Origin: Tautonia rosea
Lineage (GTDB): Bacteria; Planctomycetota; Planctomycetia; Isosphaerales; Isosphaeraceae
NCBI RefSeq assembly: GCF_012958305.1
Contig: NZ_JABBYO010000005.1
Location: 62,001 to 126,000, forward strand
Reading direction: 5' to 3'
DNA: 64,000 bases
In this document: positions 1-9,098 of the stretch, piece by piece
Numbering within the stretch: position 1 is the stretch's first letter
How the letters are laid out: each line of letters opens with the position of its first letter
The notes under the pieces: model-generated
Told to the model about the DNA's origin: nothing
What the model saw: the letters and a program-made list of their open reading frames with translations, nothing else
The model's database searches: none
Translations under genes and position numbers: made by a program

Positions 1-107
1 CGCCTCGGATCAAGGCCATTGCACAGATGCAGCCAGCCTGTCCGGGTCGACCGCGATGCCTCGGTCGATGCTTCCAGTCCTGTTGCAGTGATTGCTTGTG
101 CCGGCAT
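1..107 (-). CDS. Partial N-terminus of a probable glycosyltransferase, cut by left edge
   Basis: An open frame starts at an ATG (complement of 105-107), preceded by a GAGGA ribosome site six bases upstream, and stays open to the edge. Only about 35 residues are visible. They contain the string GWLHLCNGLDPR, which resembles the opening of GT-B glycosyltransferases (first beta strand followed by a substrate loop). It lies 57 bp downstream of the next glycosyltransferase on the same strand, so the two are probably co-transcribed. The start and coding status are well supported. The family call is an inference from a dozen residues and from the neighbouring glycan genes. Confidence 0.5.
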   Translation of the reverse strand, partial: MPAQAITATGLEASTEASRSTRTGWLHLCNGLDPR

Positions 108-164
108 GGCGATTCCTCGATGTCCATTCATTTGAAATTCAAACGTATCGCGAACCGTTTTTGG

Positions 165-1349
165 TTATGAGGCTCGCCGCAATCCTGGCCTGCTCCGGAC
201 CGCGACAGCCCGATCAAGCGCCTCCAACAATCCTGTTCCAAAGCGTTCCGGACCCCATTGCCCCACAATCTCGGCGGCGCGTTGGCCCATCGACTCACGT
301 TCTTCAGGAGATCGGCTTGCCATCCACGCGAGGGCATCGGCGATCGCCTCAACCTGCGTCGGATCAAACTGCAAGCCGGTCGTACCCGCCGGTTCGGGAA
401 CGAGTGTTCCGGCCGCCCCGACCCGATCACTCACCAGCAACGGCAATCCACACGCTGCCGCCTCGTTGACGACCAGGCCCCACGGTTCCGAAACACTCGC
501 CAGCACGAAGCACGAGGCAAAGGCATACCACGGGGCCAGTTCCTCCTCTTGCAAGAAACCTGGTCGGTGGATCCCCTGCCCCCCTCCGCTCCGGGTAATG
601 ACTCGCTGGACCGTAAGTTCTTGCGGTCCCCCGCCGCACAGCACCAGATCCCATGCGTTTGCTCGACCTACGCGTTGGCGATACACACCATACGCCTCAA
701 TCAGGGCTGGAAGGTTTTTCTCCTCAGCGAACCGGCAGACACTCAGGAAGTACGGCCGCTCCGGTACGCCGTTCCTTCCCTCGGCAGACCTTCGCGTTCC
801 TTCGGCCCGATTGGCAAATGCGGCATTATCCACCGCGTTGTATCCCATGGCGATCCGATCGCGCGGAATGCCCAACGTTTCCAGATACGACCGGTGACTT
901 GCCCCCCCCACCAGGGCCGCATCGAAGACTCGCAATCGCCTTCGCTTGATCGCTTCCTTCCACCACTGGCGAGGACGATCAATCTCCTGACTTTCCGACA
1001 TCAAGATCGATGGCCGTCCCATCCGTCGCGCCCACCGGGCCGCTGCCATGACTTCGGGCCGAACGTACCCACTCACCGCGACGGCGTCGGGATGATGGCG
1101 ATCGAGTGCTTCCTCCATTGCCAGCGCGCAATCCTGATCGGTGAGGTCTTCCAGCACCTTTCCTGGAAACAGCACCATCCGATCAAACAGTTCGTCACGA
1201 TGTTCCGCTTGCCACGGATAGCGACGCTCGATTCCTGCCGTTTCGATGGCGATAAGCCGTCCCCCTCGCGTCGCCAGTTGCGCCGCCGCGGCTCGCAAAC
1301 GGGCCAGATGGTACGGGCCAAGGTTGGTGAAACTGATCGCGAGTTTCAT
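165..1349 (-). CDS. GT4-family glycosyltransferase
   Basis: This 394-residue protein has a GT-B glycosyltransferase layout. The N-terminal half opens with SFTNLGPYHLARLRA. The C-terminal nucleotide-sugar domain carries the GT4 E-x7-E motif in SEPWGLVVNEAAACGLP near residue 295, just after a GFLQEEEL segment. It should transfer a sugar from a nucleotide donor to a lipid-linked or growing glycan at the cytoplasmic face of the membrane. The donor sugar cannot be read from sequence. I chose the ATG at 1349 because GGAG lies about ten bases upstream. A GTG three codons earlier sits too close to that site. It follows a Wzy-like polymerase gene by 85 bp and belongs with the glycan genes of this strand. 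Confidence 0.85.
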   Translation of the reverse strand: MKLAISFTNLGPYHLARLRAAAAQLATRGGRLIAIETAGIERRYPWQAEHRDELFDRMVLFPGKVLEDLTDQDCALAMEEALDRHHPDAVAVSGYVRPEVMAAARWARRMGRPSILMSESQEIDRPRQWWKEAIKRRRLRVFDAALVGGASHRSYLETLGIPRDRIAMGYNAVDNAAFANRAEGTRRSAEGRNGVPERPYFLSVCRFAEEKNLPALIEAYGVYRQRVGRANAWDLVLCGGGPQELTVQRVITRSGGGQGIHRPGFLQEEELAPWYAFASCFVLASVSEPWGLVVNEAAACGLPLLVSDRVGAAGTLVPEPAGTTGLQFDPTQVEAIADALAWMASRSPEERESMGQRAAEIVGQWGPERFGTGLLEALDRAVAVRSRPGLRRAS

Positions 1350-1434
1350 GGCAAGCACACTCCTTTGTGAGGCTTGATCCTGTTCGGGTGAGTCCGTGCT
1401 GCCCTTGATCTCAGGGTTCTGGAACCTGACACCA

Positions 1435-2790
1435 TCACCGTGTGGCTTCCGTCACCCGATGCACCACCCAGAGCATCACCATCGGCGCGAAAATGGTGTG
1501 GCCGTACAGGTAATAGAACCAGATCGCCGGATCATCGTTCACCGTCATGAGCCAGGCATTGAAATAGGTCAGGGCCCACCATGCCTGAGCCCAGGGAGTA
1601 TCGGCATGATAGCGGAAGTAGTCATACCCGCTTCGGATCACAAGCGCCACCACCGCCAGCACGATCAAGGTGCCGATCGCCCCACCGTTGAGCTGAGTGG
1701 CTCCGAGAATTCCGATGGCCGGTCCTGTAAACTTTTCATCACGTTTAAATTCGGAGCCCGCCATCCACGCCGCTTTCCACTGGTCGCGTCCGAACAGCGG
1801 TTTCTCGGGCCAGAGCGGACGGGGAATCCACGTTGAGAAGAGCCGAAGATAATTCGCACCGTAGTCGTAGTCCGACTTGTGCGGTACGGTGTCCATCATC
1901 AACAGGAAACCACCGTACTCCTTCGTTTCGTGGCTCATCGCATACCGCAGTGGCATCCCCTGAGTGTTGGTCGACTCCTTGAGGTTCAGACTGACAAGAA
2001 TCTCCGACGGATCAAACGTGGTCACAAATTCCAGGAAGGTGTCGATCCCTCCTTCCTTGCTCCGGTTGTGCTGAATCCGCCAGCCGATCGCCACTGCCAC
2101 CACCAGGCACCCGATCCCCGCCGCCGTCGCGATCGTACCGATCGACGGACGTCGATACCTCGGCAGATACCACGCGGCGAAGGCGGTCAGAATCCCGAAC
2201 AACGAATGCGACCGCTTGCCGAAATACATCCAGATCAAGGTGTACGAGAGCGTGATCGCCAGCCCCGCCATCGTCAGCGCCGGTCGAGGCCGATTCGGTT
2301 GCCGACCCGTGACGATCAGCAAGATCCCCGCCACCAGTTGCATCGTTGGGAACTGCAACATCAGGCGCTGCTCGCTGCTCATCAGGTTCGGATCGTCGCC
2401 ACTCCAGCGCCTCAGGACGAGCCACGCACTGGCCAGACCCCATCCCACCAGCAACGGAACCAGAGTCATCACGATCCCCGGCGACCACGATCGCGGCGCC
2501 CTCGGCAACCGTCCCGCAATCACCTTCCCGATTCCGCTGTAGTAGACCGCCAGAAACCAGAGCAACGCCCAGAACGCTCGCGCATTGGCCGCCGTGGTCA
2601 CATCCACGCCCCGGACATTGATCGCCCAGTCGCGATGCATGGTGGCCTGAATCACATACACATGAAAGTAACCTGTTAAAAACAACCAGATCGGCGCGAA
2701 CGGGTCGAAATCGCGTCGGAAGGCCCGCGCAAGCACCAGGCCGACAATGACCGATGCGGTACCGACAACATACTGTTGATCATGATCCAT
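1435..2790 (-). CDS. Wzy-like O-antigen/oligosaccharide repeat polymerase
   Basis: This 451-residue protein has about ten hydrophobic segments spread along its length and one long, less hydrophobic loop at roughly residues 235-345 (for example SEILVSLNLKESTNTQGMP). The overall shape is a multi-pass inner membrane protein with a large extracytoplasmic loop, typical of O-antigen polymerases. No short catalytic motif defines this family, so the call rests on topology and on the position between two glycosyltransferases. It would join lipid-linked repeat units into a polymer. A second protein of the same broad class lies at 16262-17827, so two separate polymerisation or ligation steps may be encoded here. 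Confidence 0.65.
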   Translation of the reverse strand: MDHDQQYVVGTASVIVGLVLARAFRRDFDPFAPIWLFLTGYFHVYVIQATMHRDWAINVRGVDVTTAANARAFWALLWFLAVYYSGIGKVIAGRLPRAPRSWSPGIVMTLVPLLVGWGLASAWLVLRRWSGDDPNLMSSEQRLMLQFPTMQLVAGILLIVTGRQPNRPRPALTMAGLAITLSYTLIWMYFGKRSHSLFGILTAFAAWYLPRYRRPSIGTIATAAGIGCLVVAVAIGWRIQHNRSKEGGIDTFLEFVTTFDPSEILVSLNLKESTNTQGMPLRYAMSHETKEYGGFLLMMDTVPHKSDYDYGANYLRLFSTWIPRPLWPEKPLFGRDQWKAAWMAGSEFKRDEKFTGPAIGILGATQLNGGAIGTLIVLAVVALVIRSGYDYFRYHADTPWAQAWWALTYFNAWLMTVNDDPAIWFYYLYGHTIFAPMVMLWVVHRVTEATR

Positions 2791-2856
2791 GGGTGCGAAT
2801 CCTTCGCCCCGGTCCTCGGTGTTCGTTGGCTCAATCCGCCCACGACCGAAGGCCGA

Positions 2857-4239
2857 TCATCCTTGCTCCATCGCTCCCACCGCGACTGCGTCGGCCACCG
2901 ATCGGTGATACCGAGTCCAGTCGAACGCCTCGGCCCTCGACCGCGCAGAAGCCGCGCACGATGCTCTGAGTTCCGGGTCCGTTCCCAGCCGCTCCATGCC
3001 CCTCGCCAGCGATTCGACATCCGCCGGCGGCACCACGATACCGTCCACCCCATCTCTTGCGACCGAGCCCGACGACGGAGTGACCACACTCGGCAAGCCA
3101 CACGCCAACGCCTCGTACGTCACCACCGCCGACCCTTCGAACAACGACGGAAACACAAACACATCGGCCGATGCCATCACACCCGGCACCTCGCTGTGCG
3201 GCACCCGCCCGAGCAATTCGACTCCCTCCATCAACCCCGCCAGCGGGCCGAGGTCTCGGGGGGCCGCCCCCAGCAGTTGCAACCGCCAGCCCGGCCGCCT
3301 CACCTGTTGCCATGCCCGCAAGAGGTATGAAATCCCCTTGCGTTGACTGATCCCTCCCGCAAACAGAAACGTGCATGATGATCCATACCGTTTCCCGTCC
3401 TGAGGCCGAAACCGTTTCGTATCCGCCGCGTAGGGAATAACCCGAATGCGATCCCCCGGTGTCCCATGCTTGCGTAATTCTCCAGCAATGTGATCCGAAG
3501 GGACCAGAATCCGATCGGCCAACTCCAGGTCTCTCAGGCGACGCTCGTGCAGCCAGTCCAGCTCTCCCCGGTCGATCGGCTCGTCGCCGAGATAGAGGTG
3601 GAAGACCTCGGCCGATCGCTCTGCCTCCTCGCTCAGAATCCTTCGCTCCTCGCGTACGTCGCCGTGCACCATGCTCAACACGGCGAAGACCCCTTGCCGA
3701 CGACACTCGGGCAACGCATGCTCCGATCCCACGTCGCTGAAGATCAGGGCCGTCCCAGGCAATGTCAGTCGGATTCTGGATGCGAGCGTCCGGTCAAACC
3801 GATCGGTACGCCATCGCGCCATCGTTCCTCTCGCGTTAGCCCAACGCCCCGCAAGGCGACGCTCCAGAGCCAAGCTCGCATCAAATGCCAGGGTCGATCG
3901 GACGCGATCCCCCGGAATCGCCTCCAGGTGTCTTCGCTTCAACGATCGTTCGATTCGAGCAAACCCTCCTGGTGCGATGGTCGCTCCCAGACGGCTCCAC
4001 GACTCATTCCCCCGGTAATAAAACCCGGTCAGGAACGCATCGAGTTGCCCGCGATCTCCCAGGCCGACCACCGCCTGATAGGCCGGCGGACGCGCATCGG
4101 GACACGCCACCAGAACCGAGGGCGCTCGATCTGTTGCCGACCCCTCGCCAGCCCGGCGAGGAGGAGGTGCAAGTTGCGTCACGGGGTCATCCCTGAGTCC
4201 GGCTCGGCTCGGTTGCAAGTCCTTTGCATGCAGAGGCAA
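2857..4239 (-). CDS. GT4-family glycosyltransferase
   Basis: This 460-residue GT-B type glycosyltransferase has a clear GT4 donor domain. The phosphate-binding segment is FAGGISQRKGISYLLRAW near residue 275. The E-x7-E motif lies in FEGSAVVTYEALACGLPSVV near residue 350, followed by a helix typical of the family end. The first 40 residues are rich in Pro and Arg and look unstructured, so the true start may be a little further in. The gene lies 66 bp upstream of the polymerase gene and is followed by it on the same strand, which suggests one transcript. Substrate unknown; a role in surface-glycan assembly is inferred from context. Confidence 0.82.
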   Translation of the reverse strand: MPLHAKDLQPSRAGLRDDPVTQLAPPPRRAGEGSATDRAPSVLVACPDARPPAYQAVVGLGDRGQLDAFLTGFYYRGNESWSRLGATIAPGGFARIERSLKRRHLEAIPGDRVRSTLAFDASLALERRLAGRWANARGTMARWRTDRFDRTLASRIRLTLPGTALIFSDVGSEHALPECRRQGVFAVLSMVHGDVREERRILSEEAERSAEVFHLYLGDEPIDRGELDWLHERRLRDLELADRILVPSDHIAGELRKHGTPGDRIRVIPYAADTKRFRPQDGKRYGSSCTFLFAGGISQRKGISYLLRAWQQVRRPGWRLQLLGAAPRDLGPLAGLMEGVELLGRVPHSEVPGVMASADVFVFPSLFEGSAVVTYEALACGLPSVVTPSSGSVARDGVDGIVVPPADVESLARGMERLGTDPELRASCAASARSRAEAFDWTRYHRSVADAVAVGAMEQG

Positions 4240-4285
4240 GCGGCATCATAGAACCGATCGCCCCCTCTCGTCAACCGCTCCCTGA

Positions 4286-4924
4286 TCACGGCCGACGACC
4301 CACCATCACCATCGACATCCAGAGCCACGGCAATCGTCCCGCTCCCTCAAAGGCCGTGACTTCAAACCCGGCCTCCACCAGCAGGGTCGAAAGGGTCTTG
4401 CGCGACCAGAACTTGATGTGTCCCCCGTCCCAGAGCGCCGTGAAGTGCTGGTCCATCTTTCCCGTCGCCGCCAGGGCCAGGTTTTTCAAGTAACCGTGGT
4501 ACGGCGTCGAAAGAATCAGGCTTCCCCCCGGCTCCAACGCCTCGAACGCCCGTGCGACAAAACATCGGGGATCATACAAATGTTCAATCACTTCGAGCGC
4601 AACGATCGCGTCGAATGTCCGATCAAACGGTTCGCAGAGGTTGTCGTACACCGAGCTGACCTCGAACGGAATGCTCGGCCGTTGTTCCCGGGCAATCGCC
4701 ACACCCGATTCTTCCAGGTCGATTCCAAAAATCCGATACCCCCGATCCTCCAACGCGGAGGCAAATGCCCCGTTGCCGCATCCGGCATCGAGGATCGTCC
4801 GAATCTCCGGCCGAGCGGCCAGTTGCCGTAAGACCGGAGGCCAGAGGTACGTATGCGTATGCGGGATCGACGCCGTGTACGACGAGTAGAGGTGCTGTGT
4901 CCCGGCAAGGCTCATGATGACCAT
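4286..4924 (-). CDS. Class I SAM-dependent methyltransferase
   Basis: This 212-residue protein has the Rossmann-like SAM-binding signature ILDAGCGNGAF near residue 42 (motif I), an acidic end of strand 2 in GIDLEESGV, and a later LSTPYHGYLKNL segment common in methyltransferases that act on glycans, lipids or quinones. It probably methylates a sugar or a lipid-linked intermediate in the cytoplasm. It sits directly upstream of a GT4 gene on the same strand, which favours glycan modification, but the acceptor is not defined. Two in-frame ATGs (4924 and 4915) are equally possible starts because neither has a good ribosome site. Confidence 0.8.
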   Translation of the reverse strand: MVIMSLAGTQHLYSSYTASIPHTHTYLWPPVLRQLAARPEIRTILDAGCGNGAFASALEDRGYRIFGIDLEESGVAIAREQRPSIPFEVSSVYDNLCEPFDRTFDAIVALEVIEHLYDPRCFVARAFEALEPGGSLILSTPYHGYLKNLALAATGKMDQHFTALWDGGHIKFWSRKTLSTLLVEAGFEVTAFEGAGRLPWLWMSMVMVGRRP

Positions 4925-5044
4925 CCCTGGTGCCTGGCGCGTTGGACCCCGCGGCCGGCTCAGAATCCGCTCGATCCGGCCGCGACGATGCTTCAGGTGT
5001 TACTCGATTTCCCTCGTCGCATCAAGTGCGATCCTTCCCGATTC

Positions 5045-6451
5045 TCAACCCACCTCGACTGCCGGTTCCGGCAAGGCCCGCCCGATCTCCGCCACCCGGT
5101 AACCGAACCCCGATCCCCTCACACTCGACCAGTCGAGGGCTCCCGATCGCCTCGCATAAAGCCCCGGATGCACCCTTGCCTCGGCCGTCGAGGCCTCAGG
5201 ATAAAACTGCATTCCGTTCGTCTCCACTCCCATGATCGTCCCCGCGTGTGCCGCCAGCAGCACATGAGGAATCTGTGCCAGCATCGGGTTCGTCAGGTCC
5301 TGTACCATCAAGGTCATCCCGTGCGCCTTCGCCCAGCAGAGCGACAGCAACGCCCCCGTCTGCGTTTTGCATGTCTTTAGCGCCACCCCGGTCCACCCGA
5401 GCGACCTCCCCAGCCGCACCAGTTTCCAGTCGTGAGCACTTTCGTCCATGAATAAGGGTTTGCGAGCCGAGACCGATCGCACGTCAATCCGGTTCGCCTC
5501 CAGGTCATACGGGAACGGCTGCTCCACATAAAGGATCCTCCCAAACGTCCTTGGTTCATCTTTCATCAACTGATCGAGAATCGCGTTAACGTATGCCGGA
5601 TCCTGCACCGTGCAGTTGAAGTCGGTCGAGAGCCAGTCCACCCCCGTTTCCTCGGCAATCCGCCCGATTGTCACCATCCGGTCGTAATCCCATTTCGGAT
5701 CATTCCCGCGCAATTTGATCTTCAAGCATTTCAGGCCATCTCGTGCAATCCAATCGCGCAGCAAGACCGGGTAGCCGTCCTCCGGTTCGTCCCCCGTCAG
5801 TTCCTCCGGCCGAATCGGGTCTTTCCCTCCGACCAGGTGCCACGCCGGCAAAACCTTCGGCGGCTCCATCTCCAGGAAATCGTCTGGGAACGTCCCCACA
5901 AACGAAGCCCCTCCCGGTTCCGATTCCAGAAACGCTCCCAGATCTTCCTTCATGAAATTCCGACCATACGTTTCATACGTCGGCACTCCGTTCAGATTCC
6001 CATACGCATCGTGCAAGGCCAGGTCGAATGCCGAAGCGCAGATCAAGGCCGCCAACCGCGGCATCGCCTCGGTTCCTGATCGCTCCTCCGCGTTGAATCG
6101 ATCGGTCAGCCCCGGCAACCGCTCCTCTAAAAAGCGATGCCCGAGGCTCATCGCGTGCCCCGTTCCCAGGTCATCCCCGCACCAGCCCTCGGCCAGCCGT
6201 TTGCAAAACGCCTCCATCGCCCCCAGGCGATCCTCGACACTGGCCGAACCGGGCCAGGCCCATTGCACACTCAATGGCGTCTCGCCCCACCCTTCGACGG
6301 TCGAGCCTGCGTCATCCGTCACGGTCAGCTTGACCCGCGCACAGGTCACGTGCGTCAAGGTTTCCGGTCCGAATTTCAATGGCACGCGCGTCTTGATCGG
6401 CAAGAAGTACAGCGAGGCGGCAACCACCCGGGCATCCTTCGGCAAAGGCAT
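5045..6451 (-). CDS. Enolase-superfamily (mandelate racemase/muconate lactonizing-like) protein
   Basis: This 468-residue protein is longer than the usual 360-400 residues of the family. An N-terminal capping domain is followed by a barrel with KIKLRG (catalytic Lys region), STDFN, YVEQPF and DESAHD as successive metal-ligand strands, and ALKTCKTQTG near the end. The members of this superfamily remove a proton next to a carboxylate and use Mg2+. Here the substrate is unknown; acid sugars, dipeptides and muconates are all possible. The gene lies 46 bp upstream of an unrecognised gene on the same strand, so the two are probably expressed together. The insertion around residues 165-225 is unusual and may shape the pocket. 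Confidence 0.78.
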   Translation of the reverse strand: MPLPKDARVVAASLYFLPIKTRVPLKFGPETLTHVTCARVKLTVTDDAGSTVEGWGETPLSVQWAWPGSASVEDRLGAMEAFCKRLAEGWCGDDLGTGHAMSLGHRFLEERLPGLTDRFNAEERSGTEAMPRLAALICASAFDLALHDAYGNLNGVPTYETYGRNFMKEDLGAFLESEPGGASFVGTFPDDFLEMEPPKVLPAWHLVGGKDPIRPEELTGDEPEDGYPVLLRDWIARDGLKCLKIKLRGNDPKWDYDRMVTIGRIAEETGVDWLSTDFNCTVQDPAYVNAILDQLMKDEPRTFGRILYVEQPFPYDLEANRIDVRSVSARKPLFMDESAHDWKLVRLGRSLGWTGVALKTCKTQTGALLSLCWAKAHGMTLMVQDLTNPMLAQIPHVLLAAHAGTIMGVETNGMQFYPEASTAEARVHPGLYARRSGALDWSSVRGSGFGYRVAEIGRALPEPAVEVG

Positions 6452-6497
6452 CAGTCTACGCTCCTGCGTTCAACTTAACTCGAAACAACGAAACCGT

Positions 6498-7532
6498 TCA
6501 TTCCTTGATGCGGCTCAAAGCCTCTGCCGCCAGCCCTCGATATCCGGTCGGCCGCTCCGGCGGACCATCGATCATCCACCCGCTCACCCCTCGGAAGCGG
6601 TCGTACACCGTTTGCATCTCCTCCACGTCCGCAAACCAACCGATCACATACGCCGCACCGAACGTGTCGCCCGGCTGGGTCGCCCGCCCACCGATTTCCT
6701 GAATCATGCAGACGTAACCCCGCTGATGGCACCACGCCTCGTACACGTCGCTCGGGTTCAACGTCATCCCCGCCAGCCACGGCCCCTCAGGATGTTGATA
6801 CGCCCGGATGAACCGCTCCTGCATCGGGCCGGCCCCCCGTTGATAGAAAAAGTGTGCATCAGGCGGGAAATCGGAGAAGAACTCCATCGAAGGAATCGTC
6901 TCCGGCTCCTCATAACTCAGATAAATGTGTTCGAACCCCGACCCCTTGTCATGCTTCAGGTGCCCCGGAAGGTCAATTCGCAGGAACAGGCAAGGTGATT
7001 CGCTCACCGTTGTCACTCGATCCGCGGCCAGAAAGAACCGCTCCCCCTCCGGAAAGATCAACGTTTGCTCCCACAACGATCCCGCCCGATCATGCGGAGC
7101 ATATGCCTCTGTCCACGCATGTCTCAGCGTGACCGCGGCGAATCCGTCCCCCACGAACACCCTTGGTGCCAGCCGTTTCACCTGCGTGCAAATCTGTGGC
7201 CCCTCGACGTATCGCTTGGGGATTTCCCCATGCACCAGGTTCCCGAAGTCATACTGCCCCTCCGGCACAGGCGCTCCTTCGGGGGTCGGCTCCAGCAAGA
7301 AATCGACCACGTCCAGCCCAAACCCCAGGTCCCTCGCCCCAGTCGCCTTGTCCTCGAACGACCCTCCCACAACTCCTGACACATACCCCTGCGTCGCCAC
7401 CTTCGCCCGAATTCGGCTCGTCTCGATCTGCACCTGGGTTTCCGGCGGATAGGTCGTGCCCGAGATGAGCGGTAACTCCTCGCCCGAGGGAGATGCAACC
7501 CGAATCAACGGTTCATTCCGGCGTCCGGTCAT
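6498..7532 (-). CDS. Conserved-looking protein of unknown function
   Basis: I do not recognise this 344-residue protein. It has no signal peptide and no long hydrophobic helix. Aromatic and acidic residues are frequent, with stretches such as SLWEQTLIFPEGERFFLAAD and HLKHDKGSGFEHIYLSYEEP that suggest a beta-rich fold. It lies downstream of the enolase-superfamily gene region on the map but is transcribed before it (start 7532, then 6451), so the two probably form an operon and may act in one catabolic route. The reading frame stays open far upstream of 7532, but that part has poor codon bias and includes an intergenic repeat, so I start at the ATG of MTGRRNEPL. Confidence 0.6.
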   Translation of the reverse strand: MTGRRNEPLIRVASPSGEELPLISGTTYPPETQVQIETSRIRAKVATQGYVSGVVGGSFEDKATGARDLGFGLDVVDFLLEPTPEGAPVPEGQYDFGNLVHGEIPKRYVEGPQICTQVKRLAPRVFVGDGFAAVTLRHAWTEAYAPHDRAGSLWEQTLIFPEGERFFLAADRVTTVSESPCLFLRIDLPGHLKHDKGSGFEHIYLSYEEPETIPSMEFFSDFPPDAHFFYQRGAGPMQERFIRAYQHPEGPWLAGMTLNPSDVYEAWCHQRGYVCMIQEIGGRATQPGDTFGAAYVIGWFADVEEMQTVYDRFRGVSGWMIDGPPERPTGYRGLAAEALSRIKE

Positions 7533-7961
7533 GGTCGTCTCCCAGGTCGAAGCGTCCACGAGTTCCCTCTGATCATCGTGTCTTGAAGTCGGATTGGACC
7601 CTCCCAGCCCCCCCGCGTCCAGGGTGTACTTCCCCGGTCTCAGGAGGAGCCTCCTCCCGAATCGCGGTCCGAACGGTGCTGGTCCCCTCTCCCCGTTCTT
7701 GGGGAGCGGGTTGGGGTGAAGGGTCCAGGCGTTCGGACCTGACCTCGACACCTCGACCAAGCCTTCAAGAGGGGAGCACTTGGTTGACTGCCAGGAATGG
7801 GCCGGATGAATCTCCAGGCCGCGGCGATTCATTTTTTGTGACTGAGTTTCCTCTTTTTCTCGATGATTTCGGAGTCCGACCGCGCCGCCCCGGATCGACG
7901 CCGATCCCCGGCTCGGCACAACCCCCAAGGCGACGATGCTCCTCATCCAGGACTTTCCTCC
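7533..7961. other. Divergent intergenic region without a gene
   Basis: This 429 bp region lies between a minus-strand gene and a plus-strand gene, so it should hold both promoters. The only distinct structure I see is a G/C-rich inverted repeat near 7681-7723, described separately. No reading frame in it has convincing codon bias or a ribosome site. Confidence 0.6.
7681..7723. repeat. REP-like intergenic element with short hairpin
   Basis: The core is an inverted repeat: CTCCCC at 7689-7694, a loop GTTCTT, and GGGGAG at 7701-7706. It is followed by GGGTTGGGGTGAAGGG. Read on the minus strand in one frame it gives HPNPLPKNGERG. That peptide is a familiar false translation of a dispersed intergenic element found in many bacterial genomes. 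The position between two genes fits. Copy number cannot be judged from one window; I saw no second full copy here. Confidence 0.5.
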
Positions 7962-9032
7962 ATGAGCCACACCACCCTCAGCGCCGCCCGTTTGAACGCC
8001 AACCGCCGCAACGCCCTCAAGAGCACCGGCCCCATCACCGAGGCCGGCAAGTCCCGTGTCCGTCTCAACGCCTGGAAGCACGGCTTTCGGTCCGAATCCG
8101 ACGCTGTCTCCCCCGACGAGGCCGACGCCCTCGCCACCCGACGCGCCGAGTGGGCCTCCGCCTTCCCCACCAATGCCGACGACGGCTACCAATCCTGGCT
8201 CGTCGCTCAACTCACCCTCGCCTCGGTCCGCATCGACCGCTGCCAGGCCCACCAGAACCACCAGGCCCTCTACGAGGCCGACCGTGCCGCCTCTGCCTGG
8301 GATCTCGACCGCGCCGCCGATGCCGCCAAACTCGGCGCCCGCCTCTCCCGCGACCCCGACCGCGTTGTCTCCTCCCTTTGCCGCTTTTCCGCCGGGCTCG
8401 ACTGGCTCCTGATGCGCTGGCAATCTCTCGCCGATTGCCTCGAAACCGCCGGCTCCTGGGACGACTCCCAGCGCCGGCTCTGCCTCGACCTCATGCAGAT
8501 CCCCGACGAGTTCCGCTCGTCCGACTTCACCATGCTCTCCCGCCTTCCGCTCGACGAGCTTCGCGACCTCGTCCGCGAGCAGATCGACGGCCTCGAATCC
8601 ATCCGCGACTCGTCCTCCCGACTCGACCTGGCCAATCGCTCTCTTGCCGAGGTCGGCCTGCCCACCTCCGAAAGCTCCGAACTCGCCCGCCTCCGCCGCT
8701 ACGAGTCCTCCCTCTGGCGCCGCTTCCGCTCCCTCGAAGCCTCTTACAAGGCCGCTCGCCCCCCTGCTCCCTGCCTCGACGATGCCGAACGTGACGCCGA
8801 CGAGATCGACGATCTGCTGACCTTCTCCCGCATGACGGCTCCCGAGCCGGAACCGGAACCGGAACCCACCCTTCCTCCTGGCCCTCGACCCGAGCGACCC
8901 ACGACGCGGGCCGTTTCGTCTCCGGAGCACCGACTGTCCCCGTCGCCAATCATCTCGTCCGATCCACCGATCCTCCAGAATCGTAAGGCCCGCCGCGCCC
9001 AGAAGTCCCACCGCAAGGCTCGCCAAACGTAG
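7962..9032 (+). CDS. Planctomycete family protein with ANRRNALKSTGP-type N-terminus
   Basis: This 356-residue protein opens with a basic segment containing NANRRNALKSTGPITEAGKS near residues 10-29, then NAWKHGF. That pattern is shared by a large set of planctomycete and related proteins of unknown function. The rest is Arg-, Asp- and Ser-rich and largely helical, with a run of Glu-Pro dipeptides near residue 297 and a basic C-terminus (ARRAQKSHRKARQT). I chose the ATG at 7962; the frame is open for 33 codons upstream but those look random. It stands alone between two minus-strand transcription units. Function unknown; the basic ends are compatible with nucleic acid binding, but that is only a guess. 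Confidence 0.7.
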   Translation: MSHTTLSAARLNANRRNALKSTGPITEAGKSRVRLNAWKHGFRSESDAVSPDEADALATRRAEWASAFPTNADDGYQSWLVAQLTLASVRIDRCQAHQNHQALYEADRAASAWDLDRAADAAKLGARLSRDPDRVVSSLCRFSAGLDWLLMRWQSLADCLETAGSWDDSQRRLCLDLMQIPDEFRSSDFTMLSRLPLDELRDLVREQIDGLESIRDSSSRLDLANRSLAEVGLPTSESSELARLRRYESSLWRRFRSLEASYKAARPPAPCLDDAERDADEIDDLLTFSRMTAPEPEPEPEPTLPPGPRPERPTTRAVSSPEHRLSPSPIISSDPPILQNRKARRAQKSHRKARQT

Positions 9033-9098
9033 TCTCATGGAACGCGACCGATCAAACCCACCTGCCAAATTGGCAGCCCTGACCGAATCACTTCCACG

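Noticed and set aside
7533-9068. Minus-strand frame continuing the unknown protein far upstream
   Set aside because: The extension is Gly/Ala/Arg-rich, is antisense to the gene at 7962 and crosses an intergenic repeat. The ATG at 7532 gives a normal-looking protein.
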